Positions 56,325 through 64,000 of a stretch of 64,000 bases of DNA are shown here, piece by piece. Origin of the DNA: Actinomadura opuntiae (GTDB taxonomy: Bacteria > Actinomycetota > Actinomycetes > Streptosporangiales > Streptosporangiaceae); contig NZ_JASNWF010000025.1 in NCBI RefSeq assembly GCF_030283205.1, positions 1 through 64,000 on the forward strand. Direction: 5' to 3'. The stretch's first letter is position 1. Each line of letters opens with the position of its first letter. The notes beneath the pieces were generated by a model that saw only the letters and a program-made list of their open reading frames with translations, had not been told where the DNA came from and did no database searches. A program made the position numbers and the translations under genes.

Positions 56325-57670
56325 ACGGCGCGCTGGGCCTGCTGGCGGTGCTGATGCTGACCGCCGCGACCGGCTACTTCGTGGCGCAGGAGTTCGCCTT
56401 CGTCACCGCGGACCGGCCGCTGCTGGACCAGCGGGCGGCCGAGGGCGACCGGGCGGCGGCGCGCGCCGTCCGGGTGATGGAGCGGCTGTCGTTCATGCTG
56501 TCGGGCGCGCAGCTCGGCATCACCGTGACCGCGCTGGTGGTCGGCTTCATCGCCAAGCCCGCGCTGGCCGACCTGATCTCGCCGGTGCTGGACACCGCGG
56601 GGGTGCCGCGCGCGGCGTCCGGCGGCGTCGCGGTGGCGCTCGGGTTCGTGCTGGCGACGGTGCTGCAGATGGTGCTGGGCGAGCTGTTCCCGAAGAACCT
56701 GGCGCTGGCGCGCGCGGAGGCGATGGCCCGGTGGCTGGCCGCGTCCACGCTGGTCTACCTGGCGGTGGCGGCGCCGGTGATCCGGATGTTCGACGCGGCG
56801 GCGAACCGGCTGGTGCGGGCCGTCGGGATCGAGCCGGTCGAGGAGCTGCACCACGGCGCGACGCTGGAGGAGCTCGGGCACATCATCGGCGAGTCCGGCG
56901 AGCAGTTCCAGGAGGCGCACGCCGACCTGCTGGAGCGGGCGCTGGTGTTCTCCGAGCGCGACGCCGAGGAGGTCATGGTGCCGCGGGTGGACGTGGTGAC
57001 GGTGCCCGCGTCGGCCCGCGCGTCGGAGCTGAGCGAGATCATCACCGCGAGCGGGCACTCGCGGTACCCGGTCGTCGGGGAGCGGGTCGACGACGTGGTC
57101 GGGATCGTCGGGCTGGCCGAGCTGATCCTGCTGGACCCGGCGGAGTCCGAGCGGACCGAGGTCGGCGCGATCGCCCGGCCGCCGCTGCTGCTGCCCTCGT
57201 CGCTGCCGCTGCCGGACGTGGTGGCGCGGCTGCGCGGCGCCGACGTGCCGGTGGCGTGCGTGGTGGACGAGTACGGCGGCTTCGCCGGGCTGATCACCTG
57301 GGAGGACGTCGCGGAGGAGCTGGTCGGGGAGATCGCCGACGAGCACGACCCGGACGAGGACCTGGCGATCCGGCGCGGCGAGTGGTGGACCACCGACGCG
57401 GGCCTGCGGGTCGACGAGGTGGCGCACGAGACCGGGATCGGGCTGCCGCAGGGCGACTACGAGACCGTCGCGGGCCTGCTGCTGCGGCGGCTCGGCCGGG
57501 TGGCGCGGCCCGGCGACGTCGTGCGGGTGGAGCTGGAGCCCACCCGGCTGGACGAGCCGCCGCGCACGGCCGTGGTGGAGGTGCTGACCGTGCACCGGCA
57601 CGTGCCGGAGCTGATCCGGATCCGGACCGTCGACGCGGTGCCCGGCGAGCGCGAGGACGGGGACCGGTGA
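56321..57670 (+). CDS. CNNM/CorC-type transporter (hemolysin family) with CBS domains
   Basis: A 449-aa protein of the CNNM/hemolysin family. The DUF21 membrane domain (about residues 5-185) contains ATGYFVAQEFAFVTADR, LSGAQLGITVTALVVGFIAKP and VLQMVLGELFPKNLAL. Two CBS units follow (VMVPRVDVVTVPAS; LPLPDVVARLRGADVPVACVVDEYGGFAGLITWEDVAEELVGEI), then a CorC_HlyC C-terminal domain (GLRVDEVAHETGIGLPQGDYETVAGLLL). Likely magnesium or divalent-cation homeostasis. GTG 56321 overlaps a leader ORF, and the stop overlaps the next gene (GTGA). Confidence 0.92.
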   Translation: MNGALGLLAVLMLTAATGYFVAQEFAFVTADRPLLDQRAAEGDRAAARAVRVMERLSFMLSGAQLGITVTALVVGFIAKPALADLISPVLDTAGVPRAASGGVAVALGFVLATVLQMVLGELFPKNLALARAEAMARWLAASTLVYLAVAAPVIRMFDAAANRLVRAVGIEPVEELHHGATLEELGHIIGESGEQFQEAHADLLERALVFSERDAEEVMVPRVDVVTVPASARASELSEIITASGHSRYPVVGERVDDVVGIVGLAELILLDPAESERTEVGAIARPPLLLPSSLPLPDVVARLRGADVPVACVVDEYGGFAGLITWEDVAEELVGEIADEHDPDEDLAIRRGEWWTTDAGLRVDEVAHETGIGLPQGDYETVAGLLLRRLGRVARPGDVVRVELEPTRLDEPPRTAVVEVLTVHRHVPELIRIRTVDAVPGEREDGDR

Positions 57671-58683
57671 ACCTCACGCTGGGCGTCCCGGTGACGCTGG
57701 CGCTGCTGGCCGGCAACGGGTTCTTCGTCGCGACCGAGTTCGCGCTGGTGGCGGCGAAGCGGCCGCGGCTGGAGCGGGCCGCGGCGCGCGGCAGCCGCGC
57801 CGCGGGCGCGGCGGTGGCGGGGATCGCGGAGCTGTCGCTGACCCTCGCCGGCGCGCAGCTCGGCATCACGATGTGCTCGCTCGGGCTCGGCCTGGTCTCC
57901 GAGCCGGTGTTCACCGAGGCCCTGGCGCCGCTGTTCCACGCCGCCGGGCTGTCGGGCGGCGTGGCGCACGCGATCGGGTTCGTGCTGGCGCTCGGCGTGG
58001 TGACGTTCCTGCACATGGTCGTCGGGGAGATGGCGCCGAAGTCGTTCTCCATCGCGGGGCCGGAGCGGTCGGCGACGGTGCTGGCGCTACCGTTCCGGGC
58101 GTTCACGACGGTCGTCCGGCCGCTGCTGGGGGCGCTGAACGGGGCCACGAACCTGCTGCTGCGCGTGGTGGGCGTGCATCCGGGCGAGATGCGGGAGGTG
58201 TCGCGGACGCCGGAGCAGCTGCGCAGCATCGCCGAGGAGTCGCGGCGGCTCGGGCTGATCGGGCAGCGCGACCTGACCCTGCTGACGGCCGCGCTGGACG
58301 CGCCGCGCGCGCCGCTGTCGGGGCTGGTGGTGCCGGTGTCGCAGATCGTGTCGGTGCCGCCGGAGGCGTCACCGCAGGAGGTCATCGACACCGCCGCGCG
58401 GACCGGCCGGGTCCGGATCATGCTGCACGGCTCGGGCCGGGAGCGGGCGCGGATGGTGCACGTCCGCGACGCCTATCTGGCGCGGGCGCGCGGCCGGGAC
58501 GCCACGGCCGGGGAGCTGGCGCACCCGGTGCCAGCGATGCCGGTGAGCACGCCGGTCGGCGAGGCCGTCGCGACGCTGCGGGCGCGGCACAGCCAGCTCG
58601 GCCTCGCGATCGGCCCGGACGGGCGGGTCGCCGGCCTGGTCAGCCTGGACGACCTGCTCACCACGCTGCTGAAGCTCTCCTGA
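57667..58683 (+). CDS. CNNM-type protein lacking CorC C-terminal domain
   Basis: A 338-aa partner of the previous gene. The DUF21 domain is clear (GNGFFVATEFALVAAKRPRLE, LAGAQLGITMCSLGLGLVSEP, TFLHMVVGEMAPKSFSIAG). CBS units follow (GLVVPVSQIVSVPPEASPQEV; MPVSTPVGEAVATLRARHSQLGLAIGPDGRVAGLVSLDDLL). The CorC_HlyC module is absent. GTG 57667 overlaps the preceding stop as GTGA. The two proteins may form a heterodimer, an arrangement common in actinobacteria. Confidence 0.92.
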   Translation: MNLTLGVPVTLALLAGNGFFVATEFALVAAKRPRLERAAARGSRAAGAAVAGIAELSLTLAGAQLGITMCSLGLGLVSEPVFTEALAPLFHAAGLSGGVAHAIGFVLALGVVTFLHMVVGEMAPKSFSIAGPERSATVLALPFRAFTTVVRPLLGALNGATNLLLRVVGVHPGEMREVSRTPEQLRSIAEESRRLGLIGQRDLTLLTAALDAPRAPLSGLVVPVSQIVSVPPEASPQEVIDTAARTGRVRIMLHGSGRERARMVHVRDAYLARARGRDATAGELAHPVPAMPVSTPVGEAVATLRARHSQLGLAIGPDGRVAGLVSLDDLLTTLLKLS

Positions 58684-58696
58684 TCCGCGCGCACGC

Positions 58697-58741
58697 GTCA
58701 ACATCGGTTGACATCGCCGCGAGTGTCAACCTACATTGACA
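58697..58741. promoter_or_regulatory. TGTCAA/TTGACA operator cluster before HTH/Clp-N operon
   Basis: Half-sites occur as GTCAAC (58698), GTTGAC (58707), TGTCAAC (58724) and TTGACA (58736). They combine into GGTTGACA...TGTCAACC (10-bp spacer), GTCAAC-ATCG-GTTGAC and TGTCAA-CCTACA-TTGACA. The last arm ends three bases before ATG 58745, so binding would block initiation. The HTH protein encoded next is the likely ligand. Confidence 0.7.
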
Positions 58742-58744
58742 TGC

Positions 58745-59032
58745 ATGAGCGATGGAGTGACGCTCGCCCAGGAGGCGAGCAGCAGGGACCCGGCGGTCGG
58801 GCTGCGCGCCGTCCGCGCGCTGCGCGAGCTGGCCGAGCGGCTGGAGGCGCTGCAGGTGGCCAGCGCCCGCGACCAGGGCTGGTCCTGGCAGGACATCGCG
58901 GTCTGCCTCGGCGTGAGCCGGCAGGCCGTCCACAAGAAGCACGGCGGCGGGCGCCGCCTCTCCCTTCCGACGAAGTCGGCCGGGGGGCGCGGGGGGTCGT
59001 CCACCCGCGGACGAGCACAGAAGGAGCAGTAG
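58745..59032 (+). CDS. Small HTH protein paired with Clp-N protein
   Basis: A 95-aa protein: an N-terminal helix (AVGLRAVRALRELAERLEALQVASARDQGWS) and a helix-turn-helix (SWQDIAVCLGVSRQAVHKKHGG) of the type paired in actinobacteria with a Clp amino-terminal-domain protein. A basic tail follows. It lies three bases before the Clp-N gene, so they are one operon. The overlapping TGTCAA/TTGACA sites suggest autoregulation. ATG 58745 is preferred over an upstream TTG. The regulon is unknown. Confidence 0.85.
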   Translation: MSDGVTLAQEASSRDPAVGLRAVRALRELAERLEALQVASARDQGWSWQDIAVCLGVSRQAVHKKHGGGRRLSLPTKSAGGRGGSSTRGRAQKEQ

Positions 59033-59035
59033 GAG

Positions 59036-59593
59036 ATGTTCGAGCGTTTCACCGCGGACGCGCGGCAGGCCGTCGTCGGCGCGCAGGCCGAGGCGCGCGC
59101 GCTCCGCGACCATCACATCGGCACCGAGCACGTCCTGCTGTCGCTGCTGAGCGCCGACGACGCCCTGGGGCGCGCGCTGCGCGGGCACGGGCTCGACCCG
59201 GCCGACCTGCGCGGCCGGATCGCCCGCGTCAACCGCGCCGGCGGCGACGTGCTGGACTCCGGCGCGCTGCGCGCCATCGGCATCGACCTGGACGCCGTCC
59301 GGGAGGCCACGGAGCAGACCTTCGGCGAGGGCGCCCTCGACGTCCCCGCCGGGAAGCTGCAGCGCTACGCCCGCGGCCACATCCCGTTCACGCCGAAGGC
59401 CAAGAAGGCCCTGGAGCTGAGCCTGCGGCACGCGGTCCGGCTCAAGCAGAAGGAGATCCGCAGCGGTCACCTCCTGCTCGGCCTCCTCCAGGACGAGGAC
59501 TTCCTGTCGGCGAAGCTGGCGGCCGAGGCGGGCGTGGACGTGGCGGGGCTGCGCGCCGACGTCACCCGGCTGCTCACCTCCGAGGCGGCCTGA
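59036..59593 (+). CDS. Clp amino-terminal domain protein (ClpC-N-like, no ATPase)
   Basis: A 185-aa protein consisting only of Clp R domains: FERFTADARQAVVGAQAEARALRDHHIGTEHVLLSLL and RYARGHIPFTPKAKKALELSLRHAVRLKQKEIRSGHLLLGLL. No AAA+ module, so it cannot unfold proteins itself; stand-alone Clp-N proteins may protect the HTH partner or act as adaptors. It is translated immediately after the HTH gene (three-base gap), ATG 59036 with AGGAG upstream. Confidence 0.9.
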   Translation: MFERFTADARQAVVGAQAEARALRDHHIGTEHVLLSLLSADDALGRALRGHGLDPADLRGRIARVNRAGGDVLDSGALRAIGIDLDAVREATEQTFGEGALDVPAGKLQRYARGHIPFTPKAKKALELSLRHAVRLKQKEIRSGHLLLGLLQDEDFLSAKLAAEAGVDVAGLRADVTRLLTSEAA

Positions 59594-59626
59594 TGCGAAC
59601 GCCCGTCCATGTGATTACGTGAGGAC

Positions 59627-61042
59627 ATGCCCGAGTTCCTGGACGCCCTCCGCGCCGCCGTCCCCGCCGCCCGGCTCGTCACCGACCCGGACGTGGTCGC
59701 CTCCTACGCGCACGACGAGGCGGAATGGGCGCCGCACGGGACGCCCGCCGCGCTGGTCCGCGCCGGGTCCACCGAGGACGTCCGGGCGGTGGTCGCCGCG
59801 TGCGCGGAGCACGGCGTGCCGGTCGTCCCGCGCGGCGCCGGCACCGGGCTGTCCGGCGGCGCGAACGCCCTGGACGGGTGCGTGCTGCTGTCGCTGGAGG
59901 CGATGGACGAGATCGTCGAGATCGACGCGGCCGAGCGGCTCGCGGTCGTCCAGCCCGGCGTGGTCAACGACGCGCTGCGGCTCGCCGCCGCCGAGCGCGG
60001 CCTGTGGTACCCGCCGGACCCGGCCAGCTCGCCGTGGTCCACGATCGGCGGCAACGTCGCGACCAACGCCGGCGGCCTGTGCTGCGTCAAGTACGGCGTG
60101 ACCCGCGACTACGTGCTGGCGGTGCAGGCGGTCGTCGGGCGCGGCGAAGTGGTGCGGCTCGGCCGCCGCACCGCCAAGGGCGTCGCCGGGTACGACCTGT
60201 GCGGGCTGATGGTCGGCTCGGAGGGCACGCTCGGCGTCATCACCGAGGTGACCGTCCGGCTGCGGGGCGCCCGCGCCCCCGAGCGCACCATCGTCGGCTA
60301 CTTCGACGCGCTGCGGGACGCGGGCGAGGCCGTCAGCCGCGTCACCGCCGCCGGGATCGTGCCGAGCGCGCTGGAGCTGATCGACCGGCACTGCCTGCGG
60401 GCGGTGGACGAGTGGCGGAACATGGGCCTGTCCGCGGACGCGAATGTGCTGCTCCTCGGCCGCACCGACCTGCCCGGCGAGGCGGGCGAGGCGGAGGCCG
60501 ACGCGATGGTCGCCCTGTTCAAGGAGGCGGGCGCGACGTGGAGCGCGCGCTCGTCGGACGAGGCGGAGGCCGAGGCGCTGTTCGCGGCGCGCCGGCTGGC
60601 CTACCCGGCGCTGGAGCGGCTCGGGCCCGTCCTCACCGAGGACGTGTGCGTGCCGCGCGCGCGCGTGCCGGAGATGCTGACCCGGATCGAGGCCGCCGCG
60701 TCCGAGACCGGCACCCACATCGCCAACATCGCGCACGCCGGGGACGGCAACCTGCACCCGCTGATCATCGCTCCCACCACGGGAGGTCGGTCGGGGTCGG
60801 CCGGTCGGGGAGATACCGACGACGACGCGCGGGTGCGGGCCCAGCGGGCCTTCGACCGGATCGTGGCGGACGCCATCGACCTCGGCGGAACCGTCACCGG
60901 CGAGCACGGCGTCGGCCTGCTCAAGCGGCGCGGGCTGCACGCCGAACTGGAGCCGGCGGTCATCGCCATGCACCACGCGGTGAAGGACGCGCTGGACCCG
61001 GCGGGCATCTTCAACCCCGGCAAGGTGTTCGGGACGCCCTGA
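59627..61042 (+). CDS. FAD-binding oxidase, glycolate oxidase GlcD-like
   Basis: A 471-aa VAO-family flavoprotein. The FAD-binding PP motif is VPRGAGTGLSGGANAL, the central GGNVATNAGGLCCVKYGVTRDYVL and VGSEGTLGVITEVTV are typical of GlcD/D-lactate dehydrogenase enzymes, and the C-terminus has HIANIAHAGDGNLHPLI and GTVTGEHGVGLLKR. It likely oxidises an alpha-hydroxy acid (glycolate, D-lactate or 2-hydroxyglutarate). No GlcE/GlcF partner genes are adjacent, so the single-subunit type is favoured. ATG 59627. Confidence 0.93.
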   Translation: MPEFLDALRAAVPAARLVTDPDVVASYAHDEAEWAPHGTPAALVRAGSTEDVRAVVAACAEHGVPVVPRGAGTGLSGGANALDGCVLLSLEAMDEIVEIDAAERLAVVQPGVVNDALRLAAAERGLWYPPDPASSPWSTIGGNVATNAGGLCCVKYGVTRDYVLAVQAVVGRGEVVRLGRRTAKGVAGYDLCGLMVGSEGTLGVITEVTVRLRGARAPERTIVGYFDALRDAGEAVSRVTAAGIVPSALELIDRHCLRAVDEWRNMGLSADANVLLLGRTDLPGEAGEAEADAMVALFKEAGATWSARSSDEAEAEALFAARRLAYPALERLGPVLTEDVCVPRARVPEMLTRIEAAASETGTHIANIAHAGDGNLHPLIIAPTTGGRSGSAGRGDTDDDARVRAQRAFDRIVADAIDLGGTVTGEHGVGLLKRRGLHAELEPAVIAMHHAVKDALDPAGIFNPGKVFGTP

Positions 61043-61061
61043 CCGGACGCCCCGTCGCGGT

Positions 61062-62063
61062 TCAGCGGCGCGCGGCCTCCCAGCCCTGGACCAGCTCGGC
61101 CGTCGCGTCGCCGAGCAGGCCGACGTTCAGCCGCCCGTCCTCCCCCTGCTCGACGCGCACGCCGACCGGCCGCAGGTCCGGGACCCGGCCGCTGTAGAGG
61201 GCGGTGCGCTCGTCCATCCGCTCGTACTCCCCCGGCCGCCACCAGTAGATCTGGTGACTGATCGGCCGCTCCCCGCTCCCGGCGAGTTTCGCCGCCACGT
61301 CCTGCACCGTCTTGGCGGCCAGGACGAGGTGCGGGTCCGGCCCGATCTCGTGGACCATCACGTACTCGGGCAGCGGGAAGGCGACCAGCGCGCCGAACGG
61401 CAGCCGGCCCGGGAAGTGGCGGCGCAGCACGTGCACGTGGGCGCCGATGTAGCGGTGCTGCTCGCCGATGTGGGAGATCTTCACCCCGTCCATGTCGGTG
61501 CCCTGGACGTAGTGCGGCTCGCGCTCGACGGAGGCGGCCAGCGCGGCGCCGAACGCCTCGGCCTCGGTGACGTCGCCGAGGTCGGTCCGGTTCAGCGGGA
61601 CGATCGAGTCGGGCAGGTCGGCCACGACCGCCTGCAGCAGCCCCGGGGCGAGCGGCCGGGTCACCAGCGCGGCCCGCACCCGCTCCTCGAACGCGTTCTC
61701 CGGGTAGAGGCGGACGCGCAGGCTCCCCTGCTCCAGCAGGCGCCGCGCGCCCCCGCCCGCGGGCGCCGCCGCGGGCCCCTGCTCCAGGGCCTGGACGGCC
61801 TGGTCCACGTACTGTGCCGCCATGGCGGGCAGCTCCGCCGCGGGCCGGGTCGCGGCGTACCGCCGCCAGTCGACGAGGCTCCCGCGCACCTGGGAGCCGT
61901 CCCCGCGGGTGATGGCGATGGTGTCCGGGTCGGGCAGCGCGGTGGCGTATCCGCGCTGCGCGAAGGCGTTGACGAGGGCCATGCCGATGGCATCGGACGC
62001 GTTCGGGTTCATGGTCATGTACGACCCGGCCGGCGCGCCCCCGGTTCGTGTGATCTCGATCAT
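61062..62063 (-). CDS. Actinobacterial hypothetical protein (about 333 aa)
   Basis: A soluble 333-aa protein: N-terminal MIEITRTGGAPAGSYMTMNPNASDAIGMALVNAFAQRGYATALPD, mid-region AAYVDQAVQALEQ-like (QYVDQAVQALEQG), then RLYPENAFEERVRAALVTRPLAPGLLQAVVADLPDSIVPLNRTDLGDVTEAEAF. It may be remotely related to DUF1444/YtpQ-type proteins, but this is from pattern memory and weak. The start ATG 62061-62063 overlaps the upstream gene's stop as ATGA, so both are co-translated. Function unknown. Confidence 0.75.
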   Translation of the reverse strand: MIEITRTGGAPAGSYMTMNPNASDAIGMALVNAFAQRGYATALPDPDTIAITRGDGSQVRGSLVDWRRYAATRPAAELPAMAAQYVDQAVQALEQGPAAAPAGGGARRLLEQGSLRVRLYPENAFEERVRAALVTRPLAPGLLQAVVADLPDSIVPLNRTDLGDVTEAEAFGAALAASVEREPHYVQGTDMDGVKISHIGEQHRYIGAHVHVLRRHFPGRLPFGALVAFPLPEYVMVHEIGPDPHLVLAAKTVQDVAAKLAGSGERPISHQIYWWRPGEYERMDERTALYSGRVPDLRPVGVRVEQGEDGRLNVGLLGDATAELVQGWEAARR

Positions 62064-62740
62064 CTCCCGTAGTAGCGGGTCAGGGCGGAGACGCAGGCGG
62101 CCTGGCGCGCCGGGTCGCCGGGGAAGCGGCGCCGGCACTCCGGCCCGATCCAGGACGGCGCGGCCGGGCGCGCGGTGCGCGGCTTGTGCGGCACGTGCGG
62201 CCGGGGCGCGGGCCGCGGACGGGGTCGCGGACGGGGACGGGGGTGCGGCGGGCGGGTGACGGCGGGACCGGCGTGCGCCTGCCCGGCCGGGGCGGGTCCC
62301 GTCCCCGGCGTCCGCTGCGGTGCCACCGGGCCGGACGGCGCGGACCCTTGGCGCGGGCTCGCCTCCGCGTCCGTCGGCGCGGGCGCCGGAGACGAGTCGT
62401 CGGTCGGGACGTCGGACGGGCCGGTGACCGGCGGAGCGGCCGGCGCCCCCGGCAGCGCCCCGCCGCCCGGCGTGGCGGGCGCGGGCACGCGCACGGGCGG
62501 CGCGGAGGGGCTCGCCGCGTCCGGTTTGAGCGTTCTCGCGGGGGCCTCGCGGCTGATGCCGTAGCCGACGGTGCCGGCGATGCCCACCGCGAGAACCGCG
62601 GCGAGCGCGACCGCCGAGAGCGGCGAGCGGAACCAGGGACGGCCGCGGAGGGCACGGGTGCCGAGGAGGCGGGTCCGGAGCGGCGGGCGGGGCGTCGCGC
62701 GGGTGTATCCGGCCGGGGGGAGGTCACGGGATTCGGGCAC
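62060..62740 (-). CDS. Single-pass membrane protein with proline-rich extracytoplasmic domain
   Basis: A protein of about 226 aa. A short basic cytoplasmic segment is followed by a helix (SAVALAAVLAVGIAGTVGYGI), then a long Pro/Ala-rich stalk and a PRPRP-rich tract, ending in a small cysteine-containing domain (WIGPECRRRFPGDPARQAACVSAL; two Cys likely paired). GTG 62740 is the chosen start; GTG 62773 would add 11 residues. It is translationally coupled (ATGA) to the 61062 gene. Likely surface-exposed or wall-spanning; function unknown. Confidence 0.72.
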   Translation of the reverse strand: MPESRDLPPAGYTRATPRPPLRTRLLGTRALRGRPWFRSPLSAVALAAVLAVGIAGTVGYGISREAPARTLKPDAASPSAPPVRVPAPATPGGGALPGAPAAPPVTGPSDVPTDDSSPAPAPTDAEASPRQGSAPSGPVAPQRTPGTGPAPAGQAHAGPAVTRPPHPRPRPRPRPRPAPRPHVPHKPRTARPAAPSWIGPECRRRFPGDPARQAACVSALTRYYGR

Positions 62741-62827
62741 GGTCCGATCGTCACGGTCCGCGCTCGCCCGCACACGGAGAATCGCGAAGACCGTTGCCCG
62801 CTCGATACAGTCCCCGGTCCGCCGGGC

Positions 62828-63670
62828 TCAGCGTCCGGCGAGCAGCTCCAGGACGGGGGCGAACCGCTCGGCGAACATCGACGAGACCGACACGTACGAC
62901 ACGCCGAGTTCGTCCCGTCGCCTGGCGAGCACGTCGGCCATCCGGCGGGGCGTACCGGTCAGCATCGCGATCGATCCGGCGGACGCCATCGCGGGCCCGT
63001 CCGCGCCCAGTTGCGGGGCGAGCCACCCGGGCACCTCGTCGCCGACGACGTGGACCTGCGTGCACAGCTCCAGATCGTCGAACCGCTCCCCCGCCGCGTT
63101 CCGGACGATGCCGACGAGGGGCGCCAGGTCAGCGTCGTTCGCGAGCGCCGGCACGCCGAAGGCGACCGTGCCGGCGCGCCGCGCGGCCAGCTCCAGCATC
63201 CGCGGCCGGGACGCGGCGACGAGCACCCGCGGCGGGCGGCCCGTCCCGGCGAACAGCCCTTCGGGCGGGCCGGCCACCGCGTCCATGACCTCCTCGACCC
63301 GGCGGATGCGCTCGGCGGCCGTCCCGTAGGGCACGCCGAACAGCTCCGCGTCGGCCTCCCCACCGGGCCGTCCGGCGCCGATCCCCAACTCGAAGCGGTC
63401 GCCGGTCGCGAACGCCAGCGAGGCCGCCTGCCAGGCGATCATGGCGGCGGGACGGGTCGCCGCGGAGAGCACGAACGTGCCGACGCGCAGCGAGGTCGTC
63501 GCCCCCGCCGCGGCGGCGAGGGACGCGACGGGATCGGCGGTGCCCGTCGTGTCCGGGGTGAGCAGCGTCGCGTAGCCGAGCTCCTCCGCGCGCCGGGCGA
63601 GCGCCGCCCACTCGGCGCCGTCGCGCGCCCCTCCCGCCATCAGCCCGAATCTGAACCGTCGATCCCCCAT
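62828..63670 (-). CDS. LLM-class F420-dependent oxidoreductase
   Basis: A 280-aa luciferase-like TIM-barrel protein. Seen: RFRFGLMAGGARDGAEWAALARRAEELGYATLLTPD, LRVGTFVLSAATRPAAMIAWQAASLAFATGDRFELGIGAG, and the GRPPRVLVAASRPRML segment, typical of F420- or FMN-dependent LLM enzymes. The substrate is unknown. A perfect TGAGTGAGCGCTCACTCA operator lies upstream, which points to TetR control. ATG 63668-63670. Confidence 0.9.
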   Translation of the reverse strand: MGDRRFRFGLMAGGARDGAEWAALARRAEELGYATLLTPDTTGTADPVASLAAAAGATTSLRVGTFVLSAATRPAAMIAWQAASLAFATGDRFELGIGAGRPGGEADAELFGVPYGTAAERIRRVEEVMDAVAGPPEGLFAGTGRPPRVLVAASRPRMLELAARRAGTVAFGVPALANDADLAPLVGIVRNAAGERFDDLELCTQVHVVGDEVPGWLAPQLGADGPAMASAGSIAMLTGTPRRMADVLARRRDELGVSYVSVSSMFAERFAPVLELLAGR

Positions 63671-63704
63671 GGCCTCCGCCTTCCCGCTCGCCGTCCCTCC
63701 ATTT

Positions 63705-63722
63705 TGAGTGAGCGCTCACTCA
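63705..63722. promoter_or_regulatory. 18-bp TetR-type palindrome upstream of LLM oxidoreductase
   Basis: TGAGTGAGCGCTCACTCA is perfectly symmetric and lies 34 bp upstream of the start codon. The GAGTGAGCGCTCACTC core is a classic TetR-family operator form. No TetR gene is in this part of the window. Confidence 0.8.
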
Positions 63723-63765
63723 TTTGTCAAGCCCCGCGACCCTCGCAAGGGCCCTAGGGGGCGGG

Positions 63766-64000
63766 TCAGGTCAGCGGGACGGTGGTGAAGCGCCGCAGCG
63801 ACAGCGCCGGGTTCCTCTTCCGGACCGCCGCGACGCGCTCGGGCGACACGTCGGCGGCCGCGATGCCGGCGGACTCCCCCACCGCCGCGACGACGACGCC
63901 CATCGGGTCGACGATCATGCTGTTGCCCGCGCCGGTCGGCGCGCACTGGTCGGCGGCCGCCACGTAGATCGTGTTCTCGATCGCGCGGGCCCGCACGAGC
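63766..64000 (-). CDS. Carbon-nitrogen hydrolase (nitrilase superfamily), 3' part
   Basis: The partial frame enters from the right edge. The visible 78 residues contain RARAIENTIYVAAADQCAPTGAGNSMIVDPMGVVVAAVGE, the C-terminal part of nitrilase-superfamily amidohydrolases (ARAxENxxYVxxxxQxG, GxSxIVDPxG). The catalytic Glu-Lys-Cys triad would lie upstream, outside the window. It probably acts on an amide or carbamoyl substrate. It is convergent with nothing; it is followed by the LLM gene on the same strand, but the TetR operator lies between them. Confidence 0.85.
   Translation of the reverse strand, partial: LVRARAIENTIYVAAADQCAPTGAGNSMIVDPMGVVVAAVGESAGIAAADVSPERVAAVRKRNPALSLRRFTTVPLT

Noticed and set aside
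136..63967. Many long open frames on the strand opposite real genes, for example 822-2411, 5144-7156, 30375-31871, 46875-49166
   Set aside because: In DNA this GC-rich, alternate frames stay open by chance. Their translations are arginine/proline/alanine-rich without domains, and each lies antisense to a gene with clear family motifs.
1..64000. CRISPR array or Cas genes
   Set aside because: No series of regularly spaced direct repeats and no Cas-like protein; the tandem repeats found are 11 and 21 bp without spacers.

Overview
The window is GC-rich (codon third positions are almost all G or C) and carries gene families typical of filamentous Actinomycetota: two SAM_DUF574 methyltransferases, tandem Lsr2 genes, a DUF5753 XRE regulator, a DUF5999 protein, an F420-type LLM oxidoreductase and actinobacterial cytochrome b (QcrB). 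I infer a streptosporangialean or streptomycete-like actinomycete, with Actinomadura or a relative as a fair guess. No rRNA, CRISPR array, integrase or complete IS was seen. The only mobile remnant is the 3' end of an IS110-type transposase at the left edge.

Layout. 1-8300: transposase tail, NarL-type two-component system, DedA protein, methyltransferase, a Mo-bisMGD oxidoreductase, a YdcF-like protein, and two small membrane-anchored proteins that share an unusual acidic motif. 8370-17996: TetR regulator with its divergent small membrane protein, divergent PRPP synthetase, SnoaL-like protein, regulators, second methyltransferase, acyl-CoA dehydrogenase, and a LysR-controlled aldarate pathway (KdgD plus galactarate/talarate dehydratase). 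18007-19202: a compact minus-strand array of seven tRNA genes with its own promoter and an upstream terminator, preceded on the same strand by two short ORFs. 19257-27857: PrmC-like methyltransferase, 2OG oxygenase, pentapeptide-repeat protein, PrsW protease, exporters and two LysR regulators. 27929-33015: solitary qcrB and ctaD copies, DUF2795 protein, zinc alcohol dehydrogenase. 33167-34985: DyP peroxidase plus encapsulin, a complete cargo-loaded nanocompartment operon. 35135-45960: MerR regulator, SCP2 protein, PucR-type regulators, Ppx/GppA, second zinc dehydrogenase, an MFS protein fused to three transthyretin-like domains, and a polyprenyl-synthetase-like gene preceded by two frameshifted small genes. 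46986-55077: catalase with DJ-1 domain, another PucR regulator, tandem lsr2, CASTOR/POLLUX-type channel, membrane protein. 55298-64000: EamA transporter, CNNM/CorC pair, HTH plus Clp-N pair under a TGTCAA/TTGACA operator, GlcD-type oxidase, membrane-anchored proteins, LLM oxidoreductase, and a truncated nitrilase.

Functional threads. Peroxide defence recurs (encapsulated DyP, KatE-type catalase). Respiration has accessory bcc/aa3 subunits with a possible private operator. Aldaric acid catabolism is a compact LysR-kdgD-dehydratase unit. The most unusual stretch is the tRNA array. The most unusual protein pair is the C4HC3 zinc-finger membrane protein and its zinc-finger-less sister. Many intergenic regions carry clear palindromes that look like single-regulator operators, and these are listed individually.
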